From Clostridiales bacterium (GTDB taxonomy: Bacteria; Bacillota; Clostridia; Lachnospirales; Lachnospiraceae): a stretch of DNA of 64,000 nt. Where the stretch lies: NCBI GenBank assembly GCA_022770525.1, contig JALEHN010000047.1, forward strand, positions 23,709 through 87,708, read 5' to 3'. Positions 55,679 to 63,091 of this stretch are shown in pieces; positions within the stretch are counted from its first letter, which is position 1, and each line of letters starts with the position of its first letter. The translations under genes and the position numbers were made by a program. The notes beneath the pieces were generated by a model. That model was not told the DNA's origin and did no database searches. It was given only the letters and a program-made list of their open reading frames with translations.

Positions 55679-56860
55679 TTAGTTATCCTGTCCTGTAATG
55701 ATTCGTTTTAATTTTGTTTTATAGTTATCTGAAAGTATATCATGAACATCAAGCATATGGATGCCCATTTCTTTTGCCTTTAAATAAATACCGAGATGTT
55801 TAGTTTTCATGCTGCTCATCGTAACAAGAATCGGGATAGCGTATTTTCCGCCGATTCTCCTTGAAACAACATAAAGTTCATTGAGGACTTCCGCCCCGAT
55901 GGGACTTTTTGACTGTTTACATGAAATAATCACCGGACGGCAGCCATACATGGCCGTTACATCGATTTCATTGCCGATAATCTCAATCTGATCATGGGCA
56001 TTCCAGTCGATTTTAATGCTCGTATGAACATCATGAAGCTGTGAAATATCAATCACCTGATAGTATGTATAAAGTTCCAGCCATACGCCAAAAGATGAAA
56101 CATTATCTATGATCGTACTGTTTTTATAATCAAAGGATATTTCTTTTGTATTTTCTGATAAATGAGTAATCAGCCGCTGATGAGACAATTCATACAAAAA
56201 ATCCATATCCGGAAGTGTTTTCGGATCATTCTTATGCTGTTCACGAGGCGCCCTGAAATGAAGTGTTTTATTTTGTCTTAAACGCACATTATGTTTTTGA
56301 AAATACTGACATGTTTTCAGCCAGTTTGTATTGTGATTTAAAATGTAGTATGCCATGTTATATAAAGATGAACGGTTATCTTTGAGAAATCCGCTGTCTG
56401 TACATCCAATCAGTCTTCCGCCCGAAGCATCGATCATATCTTCAATATCAAAAGGCATACTGCGGTACTGTTCTTTTTTTGTCCTGAGATTGATAATGCT
56501 GTTTTTTGATATATCTGTAAAATAAACGTGACATCCTGAATGCATTGCCGCATCGTAAGCTGCAATCACAGTCAGTTCACTGCCGCCGGTCAGATCAATA
56601 AATATTTCATCACCATTAAAATTCTGTATATATGAAGTCAGTGCTTCTGTAATATTTTCGTAGTCATGACTGTTGATCATACCAACTTCATAGCTGAGGT
56701 TTGGGATATACTTTTTACAGGCAGAATAGGTGCTGTAAATTTCCCGATACGGAAATACATTCGGGTCATAAAAATATTTAATAATATCCGGACATATACC
56801 AAGGGCGGCCACAAGATTTTTTAATGTACTCCTGTCATAAAACTCAATCAGAATTTTCAT
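55679..56860 (-). CDS. Card1/Can2-like CARF-domain PD-(D/E)XK nuclease (DUF1887)
   Basis: A 393-residue protein. N-terminal CARF (Rossmann-like) ligand domain about 1-150, with IEFYDRS at the start and a DLTGGSE nucleotide-binding loop (89-95). C-terminal PD-(D/E)XK nuclease with WLE (Glu262), NEID (Asp300) and ISCK (Lys315), the active-site set of the DUF1887 group. Card1 and Can2 of this family are switched on by cyclic tetra-adenylate from type III CRISPR complexes and cut DNA and RNA. ATG 56860 is chosen (GGAG 7 nt upstream); the open frame extends to 56929. No CRISPR gene is near. Confidence 0.85.
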   Translation of the reverse strand: MKILIEFYDRSTLKNLVAALGICPDIIKYFYDPNVFPYREIYSTYSACKKYIPNLSYEVGMINSHDYENITEALTSYIQNFNGDEIFIDLTGGSELTVIAAYDAAMHSGCHVYFTDISKNSIINLRTKKEQYRSMPFDIEDMIDASGGRLIGCTDSGFLKDNRSSLYNMAYYILNHNTNWLKTCQYFQKHNVRLRQNKTLHFRAPREQHKNDPKTLPDMDFLYELSHQRLITHLSENTKEISFDYKNSTIIDNVSSFGVWLELYTYYQVIDISQLHDVHTSIKIDWNAHDQIEIIGNEIDVTAMYGCRPVIISCKQSKSPIGAEVLNELYVVSRRIGGKYAIPILVTMSSMKTKHLGIYLKAKEMGIHMLDVHDILSDNYKTKLKRIITGQDN

Positions 56861-56974
56861 ACAAAGTCTCCAATCCATGATTTTTTTGACGTTTGAACTA
56901 AAAATAAGTATAACACATATTGATGGCATATATCAAACAGTTATTCATTGACAACAAAGTTAAAGATGATTACT

Positions 56975-57109
56975 TGTTACTGTACACAGGTAGGTAATTT
57001 CGGTACCGAAATTACCGTATGAAAGTCTTTTGGCTTCGGATTTTGGCCATTTTAAATGCGAAGCATGGCCAAAATCGGTTACAGTACGAACAGGGTGTGT
57101 ACTGTAACG
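56975..57109. repeat. 135-bp multi-hairpin dispersed repeat, copy B
   Basis: Same orientation as copy A (30096-30230), 128 of 135 bases identical without gaps. It contains the same perfect 24-bp palindrome (56993-57016), the GATTTTGGCCAT stem and the GTTACAGTAC stem. In this copy the left end (GTTACTGTACAC) also matches the right end (GTGTACTGTAAC) as an 11/12 inverted repeat. It fills most of the 404-bp gap between the CARF nuclease start and the GNAT gene. Confidence 0.9.
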
Positions 57110-57226
57110 ATTACTTATGTGCAGAAATGATGACTTCTTTACTGTGGTTAAACATATTTTACGTGTAAATTTGAAAGTTCTTAACAGTTTATCGGATTTT
57201 CTTAAAATACTCCTTGAAAGTTTATG

Positions 57227-57232
57227 TATAAT
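57227..57232 (+). promoter_or_regulatory. -10 element of the GNAT gene
   Basis: A consensus TATAAT lies 32 bp before the GNAT ATG, with AGGAGG between. No convincing -35 at the right spacing was seen, so the start may rely on an activator or be weak. Confidence 0.5.
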
Positions 57233-57264
57233 CTTTTAAAATAGACCCTAGGAGGTAATGAAAT

Positions 57265-57843
57265 ATGAAATTGCGAATGATAAGAATTGATGATGTCAAA
57301 GGCGTTCAGGAAGTTTACAAGCCTTTTGTGAAAAATACACCGATTACTTTTGAGTACAATGTACCTTCATATAAAAAGTTTGTTAAGCGTGTCGAAAAAG
57401 TCTGTGAAACTTATCCGTGGGTTGTGGCAGAAGTCGATGGCGAAATTGCCGGATATGCGTATGCTTCCCGATTTAAAGAACGTATGGCTTTTACATGGGA
57501 CGTTGAGACATTTATTTATGTATCAGAAAAGTCCAACAGCCGCGGCATTGGCGCAGCGCTTTATTCAGCGCTTGAAGAAATCTTAAAAATGCAGGGCTTT
57601 TATAACATGTATGCCATGATTACCGCTACGGCTAAGAACAGTATTTCTTTCCATGAAAAGATGGGCTATCAAAAGATATATACCCTTGAAAAATGTGCAT
57701 GGAAGTTTGACCAGTGGTACGGTATGAGCTGCATGGAAAAACGCATTGGCGATTTTGATACCGATCCGGAACCGATTATACCAATAAAGATTATTGACCA
57801 GAAAAAAATTGATAAAATACTTGATAAATACAGCACTAAATAA
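57265..57843 (+). CDS. GNAT acetyltransferase, phosphinothricin-acetyltransferase-like
   Basis: N-acetyltransferase of 192 residues. TPITFEYNVPS, PWVVAEVDGEIAGYAYAS, VETFIYVSEKSNSRGIGAALY (acetyl-CoA binding R/QxxGxG/A) and ISFHEKMGYQ match the Pat/Bar subgroup. Substrate unknown; some members acetylate amino-acid-like toxins. It is monocistronic on the plus strand, with AGGAGG 7 nt before the ATG and a terminator after. The C-terminal 25 residues extend past the domain. Confidence 0.85.
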   Translation: MKLRMIRIDDVKGVQEVYKPFVKNTPITFEYNVPSYKKFVKRVEKVCETYPWVVAEVDGEIAGYAYASRFKERMAFTWDVETFIYVSEKSNSRGIGAALYSALEEILKMQGFYNMYAMITATAKNSISFHEKMGYQKIYTLEKCAWKFDQWYGMSCMEKRIGDFDTDPEPIIPIKIIDQKKIDKILDKYSTK

Positions 57844-57880
57844 TACAAAATAAAATAATATAATAAGCACAATATAAATC

Positions 57881-57921
57881 AAAAAAAACGGTGTAACCTA
57901 TCATGGCAGCACCGTTTTTTT
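57881..57921 (+). terminator. bidirectional terminator after the GNAT gene
   Basis: AAAACGGTG and CACCGTTTT form the core of a hairpin flanked by A8 and T7 runs. It sits between convergent genes and can serve both. Confidence 0.85.
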
Positions 57922-57975
57922 ATTAAAATCTTTCAATATATTTGTTGACCAATGGTTGTCTTCGATATGCATTTT

Positions 57976-58797
57976 TTACCTTATAAACGCAATCGGAAGC
58001 TCTTTTTCCATCCCTTCTGCAGGTTTTATCCCAAGAAGCCGGCATAACAACGGTGCCACATAAAGCTCTGAAATATACGCTTCTTCAAAACTTCCGCCCT
58101 TTACCTGATTACTGAAAATATATAGCGGCGTATCTCTTTGTGCATTGTCTGTACCGCCGTGAATGCCATATTTATTCATACCATGGTCTGCCGTGATGAC
58201 AACACTGTATCCTTCCTTTAGCCATTTCGGAATGAATGATGCCATAATGTTTCCGGTCATTGCAATTGCCAACTCATACTGCTGTGTTTCAGAACCATAT
58301 CGATGTCCCATGAAATCAATGCACATTGTATGGAGCATCATAAAATCCGGATCATAAGTCTTTCTAAGATACTCTCCGTCAGCAAACACGTGAGAATCCG
58401 GATACATATCCTCCCAATAATAAATTCCGTAATCAATATTTCCTTCACAGTTGATTTGGATACGATCTTTTGGAATTCGGAATGGATTGCGATTGTAAAG
58501 TTCACTCATCCAGTGATAAGCGGCTGCTGCCGTTGTCTTACCCTGTGCTTTGCACATGGAATAGACGCTTTCACATGTCAGCGTATCCTGCTGTTCGTTA
58601 ACGGTTATGCCATGTTTTGATACCGGCAGGCCGGTCAGAAGTGTGGCATACATCGGTCTTGAAAGTGATGGCAGTTCACCTTTGACTTTATATTTTGCTG
58701 CCTGCTTCGTCTCCACCATATGCTCCAGATAGCCGAGATTTCTTGTTCCGGCCTCATATTGACAGGCATCCAGCAGGATAAAAATCGTTTTGCTCAT
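57976..58797 (-). CDS. alkaline-phosphatase-superfamily phosphodiesterase/nucleotide pyrophosphatase
   Basis: A 273-residue cytoplasmic hydrolase. Metal-binding residues appear as LLDACQYEAGT near the N-terminus, the nucleophile region is MYATLLTGLPVSKHGI, and TADHGMNKYGIHGG provides the second metal set. No signal peptide. Phosphodiester or phosphomonoester hydrolysis is expected; substrate unknown. It is single, between a terminator and an intergenic gap of about 140 bp. Confidence 0.8.
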   Translation of the reverse strand: MSKTIFILLDACQYEAGTRNLGYLEHMVETKQAAKYKVKGELPSLSRPMYATLLTGLPVSKHGITVNEQQDTLTCESVYSMCKAQGKTTAAAAYHWMSELYNRNPFRIPKDRIQINCEGNIDYGIYYWEDMYPDSHVFADGEYLRKTYDPDFMMLHTMCIDFMGHRYGSETQQYELAIAMTGNIMASFIPKWLKEGYSVVITADHGMNKYGIHGGTDNAQRDTPLYIFSNQVKGGSFEEAYISELYVAPLLCRLLGIKPAEGMEKELPIAFIR

Positions 58798-58936
58798 TGA
58801 ATATCTCCTTTTGTGATGATTATAATATTACAGTTGCCATTCAGAGCCAACTTCCATAATGCCTTGCTCCAAACATTTACATATTAAGGTAAAAACAAAT
58901 TTTTTGCAAATCTTTTATTTTTGAAATTTTATCTAA

Positions 58937-59926
58937 TCAGACATGAAGAATGATTTTTCCCATTATCTTGAGCCCATCCATCAGTTCATGAGCTTTACGT
59001 GCATCTGAAAGCGGCATATCCGCAAAAATATGGGGAACCAGTTTCCCCTCCAATATCCGTTCCATGCATATCTTTCTGATATGTGCCAGACGCTCCGGCT
59101 TATCATCATAGACGTGAAACGAAAAAGACCGCACGGCACAAGCGTGGCAGGATTGACTGATAATAGTATCCAGCTGATCCAGCTCAGGATTTCCATCCAG
59201 CCAATTGTAAATAACGATCATGCCAAAATCTGCCAGGTAATCAAACTGACTTTTAAAACGTTTTCCAACTAGCTGATCAAAAATCAGGTCAACGCCACGG
59301 CCATTTGTGTAGCTTAAAATTACGTCACGGGTGTTTTCTTCGTTATGATTAAATACACACTGGGCGCCAAGCAAGCGGAGGTAATCACACTTCTCCTGGC
59401 TTCCGGCAGACGCGATCACTTCAATTCCCTGCAAAAGCGCTGTCTGAATCACCGCTGTACCGACACCGCCGGCCGCGCCATAGATATAGATTGATTTTCC
59501 ATCCGTTCCGCGGCCAATCTCATTGATCAGCGCATATGCGACCATATAGTTCAAAAATCCGGGTGCATATTTCAGCGGAAATTCATCCGGAAATACAGTT
59601 ACAAATTTCTGGGGTACGGCAATGTATTCTGCATAAGCGCCATATCCGAGTCCGCTTTCCACACAGACCTTCATCCCCGGCTCAATCCCTCTGACATCGG
59701 AACCTACAGCTTCAACAATACCCGCACATTCAATTCCAACCACCAGTTTTGGCGGCTTTTTCTCCAAAAACGGGCAGATTCCGCTGCGCATAATATAATC
59801 CGGTTTACCAACACCGATATAAACATTTTTCACCAATACTTCATCGGACTTTGGAACCGGTTTTTCCACATCCGTGTAATACATTTCTTCCGGTCCGCCA
59901 AATTGATCAATAACTACTGCTTTCAT
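58937..59926 (-). CDS. zinc-free MDR-family NADPH-dependent quinone oxidoreductase-like protein
   Basis: Medium-chain dehydrogenase/reductase of 329 residues. The nucleotide-binding motif GAAGGVGTAVIQTALLQG (about 150-167) and the GIECAGIVEAVGSDV N-terminal block are typical of quinone oxidoreductases (QorA group), and no structural-zinc Cys set is present. Likely NADPH-dependent, acting on a quinone or enone; substrate unknown. AGGAG precedes the ATG. It stands alone. Confidence 0.87.
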   Translation of the reverse strand: MKAVVIDQFGGPEEMYYTDVEKPVPKSDEVLVKNVYIGVGKPDYIMRSGICPFLEKKPPKLVVGIECAGIVEAVGSDVRGIEPGMKVCVESGLGYGAYAEYIAVPQKFVTVFPDEFPLKYAPGFLNYMVAYALINEIGRGTDGKSIYIYGAAGGVGTAVIQTALLQGIEVIASAGSQEKCDYLRLLGAQCVFNHNEENTRDVILSYTNGRGVDLIFDQLVGKRFKSQFDYLADFGMIVIYNWLDGNPELDQLDTIISQSCHACAVRSFSFHVYDDKPERLAHIRKICMERILEGKLVPHIFADMPLSDARKAHELMDGLKIMGKIILHV

Positions 59927-60095
59927 TAATTATCCTCTCCTTCGCGTATTCTCACTATTGAAATTTTTTCTGGCTCTTAACAGTTATGAAATATTATATA
60001 GAGAATATCGAAAGATGTATACAATATGAAAAGAATCAGTTATACAGTTATGGCATAAAATTATGCATTTTTAGTACTTTCAATTCTTTAAACGA

Positions 60096-60119
60096 AATGG
60101 TCAGATTACTCTGACCATT
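60096..60119 (-). terminator. hairpin downstream of the isomerase-like gene
   Basis: AATGGTCAGA (60096-60105) pairs perfectly with TCTGACCATT (60110-60119), 4-nt loop, in the 284-bp gap after the isomerase-like stop. The trailing T-run is poor. The rest of the gap shows no gene. Confidence 0.5.
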
Positions 60120-60210
60120 CCACGCATATAAATATTCTTTATAAAATTATATATTACTTTTTATATACGAATAACTAATGGACTCAATAATCATTCAAAT
60201 AAAACCGTCA

Positions 60211-61551
60211 TTAATACTTACATACTTCCATATTCAGCATATGTCCGAGAATCTCAAGTTCTGCTTTGACGTCACCGTAAATAACTACAAAATGCGGTTC
60301 CCATCCATCCTGAACGCTTGTATAAACAATTTCCTCTGCTGAGTTTTCGGTTTTTACAACAACAGATGCACCAAAGAACTGCTTTGGCTTGTCAAGCGCT
60401 TCACCGCCTGCGATGAAGAATCTGAAAGATCCGTCAGCTTTTCTGCCAACACGGAATACTGTGACTTCCTTACATGGTTTGCATCCAAACTCCATCGTCG
60501 GTCCGATTTTTCTGTTGCAGTGTACGCCAACTTCTGCGCCTGTTGACGGATGTGCCAGTGAGCACGCCGCTGTTCCGCAGTGCCAGAATGTAATCGTATT
60601 TTCACCTTCGTCCATGGATACAGGATCTCCGAAAAATACCGGCTGTCCCGTAAGCTGTCTGCCCATGTACATGGAAACAGCACCGTAAACGTCAGATTCA
60701 CAACTTGCACTGACACCCATATCATTGAGCATTGCAAGAACCGCGCATACAGGTGTACCGAAAGATGTAAAGAAATCCGGCCAGCACCTTGAAGAAATAG
60801 CGCCGATATGGTTTTCTGTAACATATTCTTTATAAGCTTTATAAAGTCTTGCAAAATCTTTGATATTCTTTTCAGGTGTATTTTCAAGACCTTTCATGCT
60901 GTTTAAGGCTTCTTGAAGGTATGGTTCACATTCTTCATCTGTAAAGCCCTTTGCTTTTTCAATCAGCTCTCTTGCTTCGATGGAATCCAATGTGATTCCG
61001 AAATATTTTAGCAGGTCAATATCAAGGGCGCGGCCAAACCCAAAGCCCTGAGGTGTATGTCCGATGGCGCACATATGTAATTCCGAAAGATCTTTCTTTA
61101 GCTTCGCGGCTTTGATGGCGGCATTTGTTTTGTTGATCACTTTTTCTTCTTCCGGTGAACCGAAAATATATTCAAAATTACCATCCCTGAATGAAGCCAG
61201 TGTATTGGCTGCTGAATAAGCACCTGTCAGTGAATTAAGGCGAAGTCTGGTACCGTCAATCACAGGCTCTCTTAATGTCCATAAAAGCACAGGACAGGCA
61301 AAGGTTTTTAATACTTCACTGGCATATGCAGAATTTGCAAACGTAATATTCTGTAATATAATGAGATCCGGATTGATCGTACTTAAAAATACTTTCAGGT
61401 CATCGATGGATAAAAGCATTTTATCCGGATATACCCCGCTGTCTGTTAAAGAAGAAATCATCTGAATTGATTTTTCAAACTGGATCTGTGCGCTCTCTAA
61501 ATGGAATGTCGGAACGCCGATCGGAATATAAGCTACTTGAAATTTTCCCAT
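60211..61551 (-). CDS. L-fucose/L-arabinose isomerase-fold protein
   Basis: A 446-residue protein of the fucose/arabinose isomerase superfamily, which interconverts aldoses and ketoses using Mn. It has AIGHTPQGFGFGRALD (about 162-177), the metal-ligand region AISSRCWPDFFTSFGTPVCAVLAMLND, an acidic CESDVYGAVSMYM patch, and FWHCGTAACSL near the C-terminal His ligand. The actual sugar is unknown; sulfoquinovose isomerases of gut Clostridia belong to the same fold, but no companion sugar genes are present to support that. A 35-bp palindrome lies in the promoter. Confidence 0.75.
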   Translation of the reverse strand: MGKFQVAYIPIGVPTFHLESAQIQFEKSIQMISSLTDSGVYPDKMLLSIDDLKVFLSTINPDLIILQNITFANSAYASEVLKTFACPVLLWTLREPVIDGTRLRLNSLTGAYSAANTLASFRDGNFEYIFGSPEEEKVINKTNAAIKAAKLKKDLSELHMCAIGHTPQGFGFGRALDIDLLKYFGITLDSIEARELIEKAKGFTDEECEPYLQEALNSMKGLENTPEKNIKDFARLYKAYKEYVTENHIGAISSRCWPDFFTSFGTPVCAVLAMLNDMGVSASCESDVYGAVSMYMGRQLTGQPVFFGDPVSMDEGENTITFWHCGTAACSLAHPSTGAEVGVHCNRKIGPTMEFGCKPCKEVTVFRVGRKADGSFRFFIAGGEALDKPKQFFGASVVVKTENSAEEIVYTSVQDGWEPHFVVIYGDVKAELEILGHMLNMEVCKY

Positions 61552-61585
61552 TGTAAATCCACCTTTCTCACATTATACAGCAATC

Positions 61586-61620
61586 GGTATAATTAATTAA
61601 ATTTTTTAATTAATTATACC
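61586..61620. promoter_or_regulatory. 35-bp palindrome in the promoter of the isomerase-like gene
   Basis: Perfect 16-bp arms (GGTATAATTAATTAAA at 61586-61601 with 61605-61620) and a 3-nt centre lie immediately upstream of a minus-strand TATAAT (61572-61577) that would be the -10 of the isomerase-like gene, so the palindrome covers the -35 region. Likely operator; it could double as an AT-rich terminator for the YcxB-like gene. Confidence 0.6.
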
Positions 61621-61652
61621 AAATCATGGGCTGATATGCAAGTTTTTTACAG

Positions 61653-62171
61653 CTATTTTCTGATGAATTTACATTTCGTTTTCATAAATTCAATAAACTG
61701 TTCATCGGAGGCATTTTCGAAACTTCCCTTTTTAAGCGGAAGAACCATGTTATTTCCGACATCAAGAATAAAGAGATTTTTCGTCATTAAAACTTTTTTG
61801 ATTTGCTTCATCGGTATTTTTTTAGGTGTCGGACTTACAGAATTAATAACTTCGATCCCGTCTTTGGATATGATATGAGTCACCGGTTTTAATCCTTCGC
61901 CCATGGATACAAGTTTATTGCGTTCTCTGCGTATATCGTTATTGATATTTGCATAAAATACAAAGCAGCAGATGACCGGTATTGCAGCATAACCCCAGTC
62001 TTTTACCGAAAGGCTTCCGGTGATAACATCAAAAGCCAATACAAATATGCAGGCGGCAAACAATACGCCGAATAATAAAACATAGGCAGGTGTCATTTTT
62101 TTACACCTTAAGTGACCAAGAATATACTCCGGCACAAGTTCATTTGTAATCTTAAATTCATTTTTAAACAT
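61653..62171 (-). CDS. YcxB-like membrane protein
   Basis: A 172-residue protein with two membrane helices (about 28-50 and 58-75) and a C-terminal YcxB-like domain (IPMKQIKKVLMTKNLFILDV, then LPLKKGSF). The family is common in Firmicutes and its function is unknown. It has AGGGAG ahead of the ATG. Downstream is the palindrome of the isomerase-like gene; upstream is a GC-rich hairpin. Confidence 0.75.
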   Translation of the reverse strand: MFKNEFKITNELVPEYILGHLRCKKMTPAYVLLFGVLFAACIFVLAFDVITGSLSVKDWGYAAIPVICCFVFYANINNDIRRERNKLVSMGEGLKPVTHIISKDGIEVINSVSPTPKKIPMKQIKKVLMTKNLFILDVGNNMVLPLKKGSFENASDEQFIEFMKTKCKFIRK

Positions 62172-62220
62172 AACCCATTTCTCCCTGTTATTTTTTGTAA
62201 TGTATTATTTGGCGGATACG

Positions 62221-62256
62221 CCACACCGACGAAATGCGAAGCATTTGGGGGGGTGG
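62221..62256. other. hairpin sharing a core with the 135-bp repeats
   Basis: A nested hairpin: outer CCACACC/GGGGTGG (6 of 7 pairs) around AAATGC-GAA-GCATTT. The 13 bases AAATGCGAAGCAT are identical to the core of the large repeats at 30096 and 56975. It follows a GGCG/CGCC palindrome at 62212-62223 and lies after the nitroreductase stop, so it may be its terminator. Confidence 0.5.
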
Positions 62257-62271
62257 TTCTGAATAGTTCAA

Positions 62272-63006
62272 TTATTTGTAAGTTTGATAAGCATCAAGAT
62301 AAACGCCGACAGAACGGGACATTTCCAACGAAAAATCCGAATTATACTTTCGGTCACAAAACGCTTTCATCCATTCATCATAGGTTTGCGTGCCGCTTTT
62401 TGGTGAAAATAGCGTTTCAAGCTCTTCTTTGCTCATATGACGATAGGTATTTTCATGAACAATATGCTTCATATCCGCCCGTTTCGGTTTCCTTCTCTCT
62501 CGCTGCTGTTTTGTCGGATAACCGAAAACAACCATTGCCGCAGGAAAAACATATTTTGGCAAATGAAGCATTTCTCTGTGAATTTCACAGTTTTCCATAA
62601 TATCTCCGATAAAGCACGAACCGATGCCAAGGCTTTCGGCCGCAGTAACAGCGTTTTGTGCCGCAATATTCGCATCGGAAACAGCCAGCATTAAATCACC
62701 CGGTCCCGGAAGACGCGGCTCACATCCCTGATTTATAAATCCTTCATACCATTTCTGGCAATCTGCCAGGAATATAAGCAGCATTTTTGCCTTTGCGATA
62801 AAAGGCTGGTGATCACATGATTTTGACAGCGCTTCTTTCATATCCGGGTCTGTGACATCAAGAATTGTGTACAGCTGCTGATTACCGGCGGTCGGCGCCA
62901 TCACAGCTGCTTTTAGAATCAGTGCTTTATCTTCAGCTGATATCTCTTTTTCTTCAAAAACACGGACACTTTTTCTCTCATAAAGACTTTGTAATACAGG
63001 ATTCAT
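62272..63006 (-). CDS. nitroreductase-family flavoprotein
   Basis: FMN-dependent NAD(P)H oxidoreductase of 244 residues. RKSVRVFEEKEIS (FMN phosphate binding) and MAPTAGNQQLYTILDV are at the N-terminus, AAESLGIGSCFIGDI is central, and VVFGYPTKQQRERRKP precedes the C-terminal part. Typical NfsA/NfrA-like layout; the physiological electron acceptor is unknown. It is followed on the minus strand by the hairpin and YcxB-like gene, and preceded by 85 bp from the dus gene. Confidence 0.88.
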   Translation of the reverse strand: MNPVLQSLYERKSVRVFEEKEISAEDKALILKAAVMAPTAGNQQLYTILDVTDPDMKEALSKSCDHQPFIAKAKMLLIFLADCQKWYEGFINQGCEPRLPGPGDLMLAVSDANIAAQNAVTAAESLGIGSCFIGDIMENCEIHREMLHLPKYVFPAAMVVFGYPTKQQRERRKPKRADMKHIVHENTYRHMSKEELETLFSPKSGTQTYDEWMKAFCDRKYNSDFSLEMSRSVGVYLDAYQTYK

Positions 63007-63091
63007 ATATGACCTCCAATTGTTTATAAAACCATCTTAATTATCCAATAATTTTAACATCACAGACATTTAAAATGTCTTCTTTCTTTGT

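Noticed and set aside
56861..56929. Longer N-terminus for the CARF nuclease
   Set aside because: The added 23 residues precede the expected first CARF strand, and ATG 56860 has a well-placed GGAG.
60354..60887. Long open frame on the same strand, overlapping the isomerase-like gene
   Set aside because: It is an alternative frame of the isomerase-like gene, without ribosome binding site or recognisable motifs; the full-length frame has family motifs.
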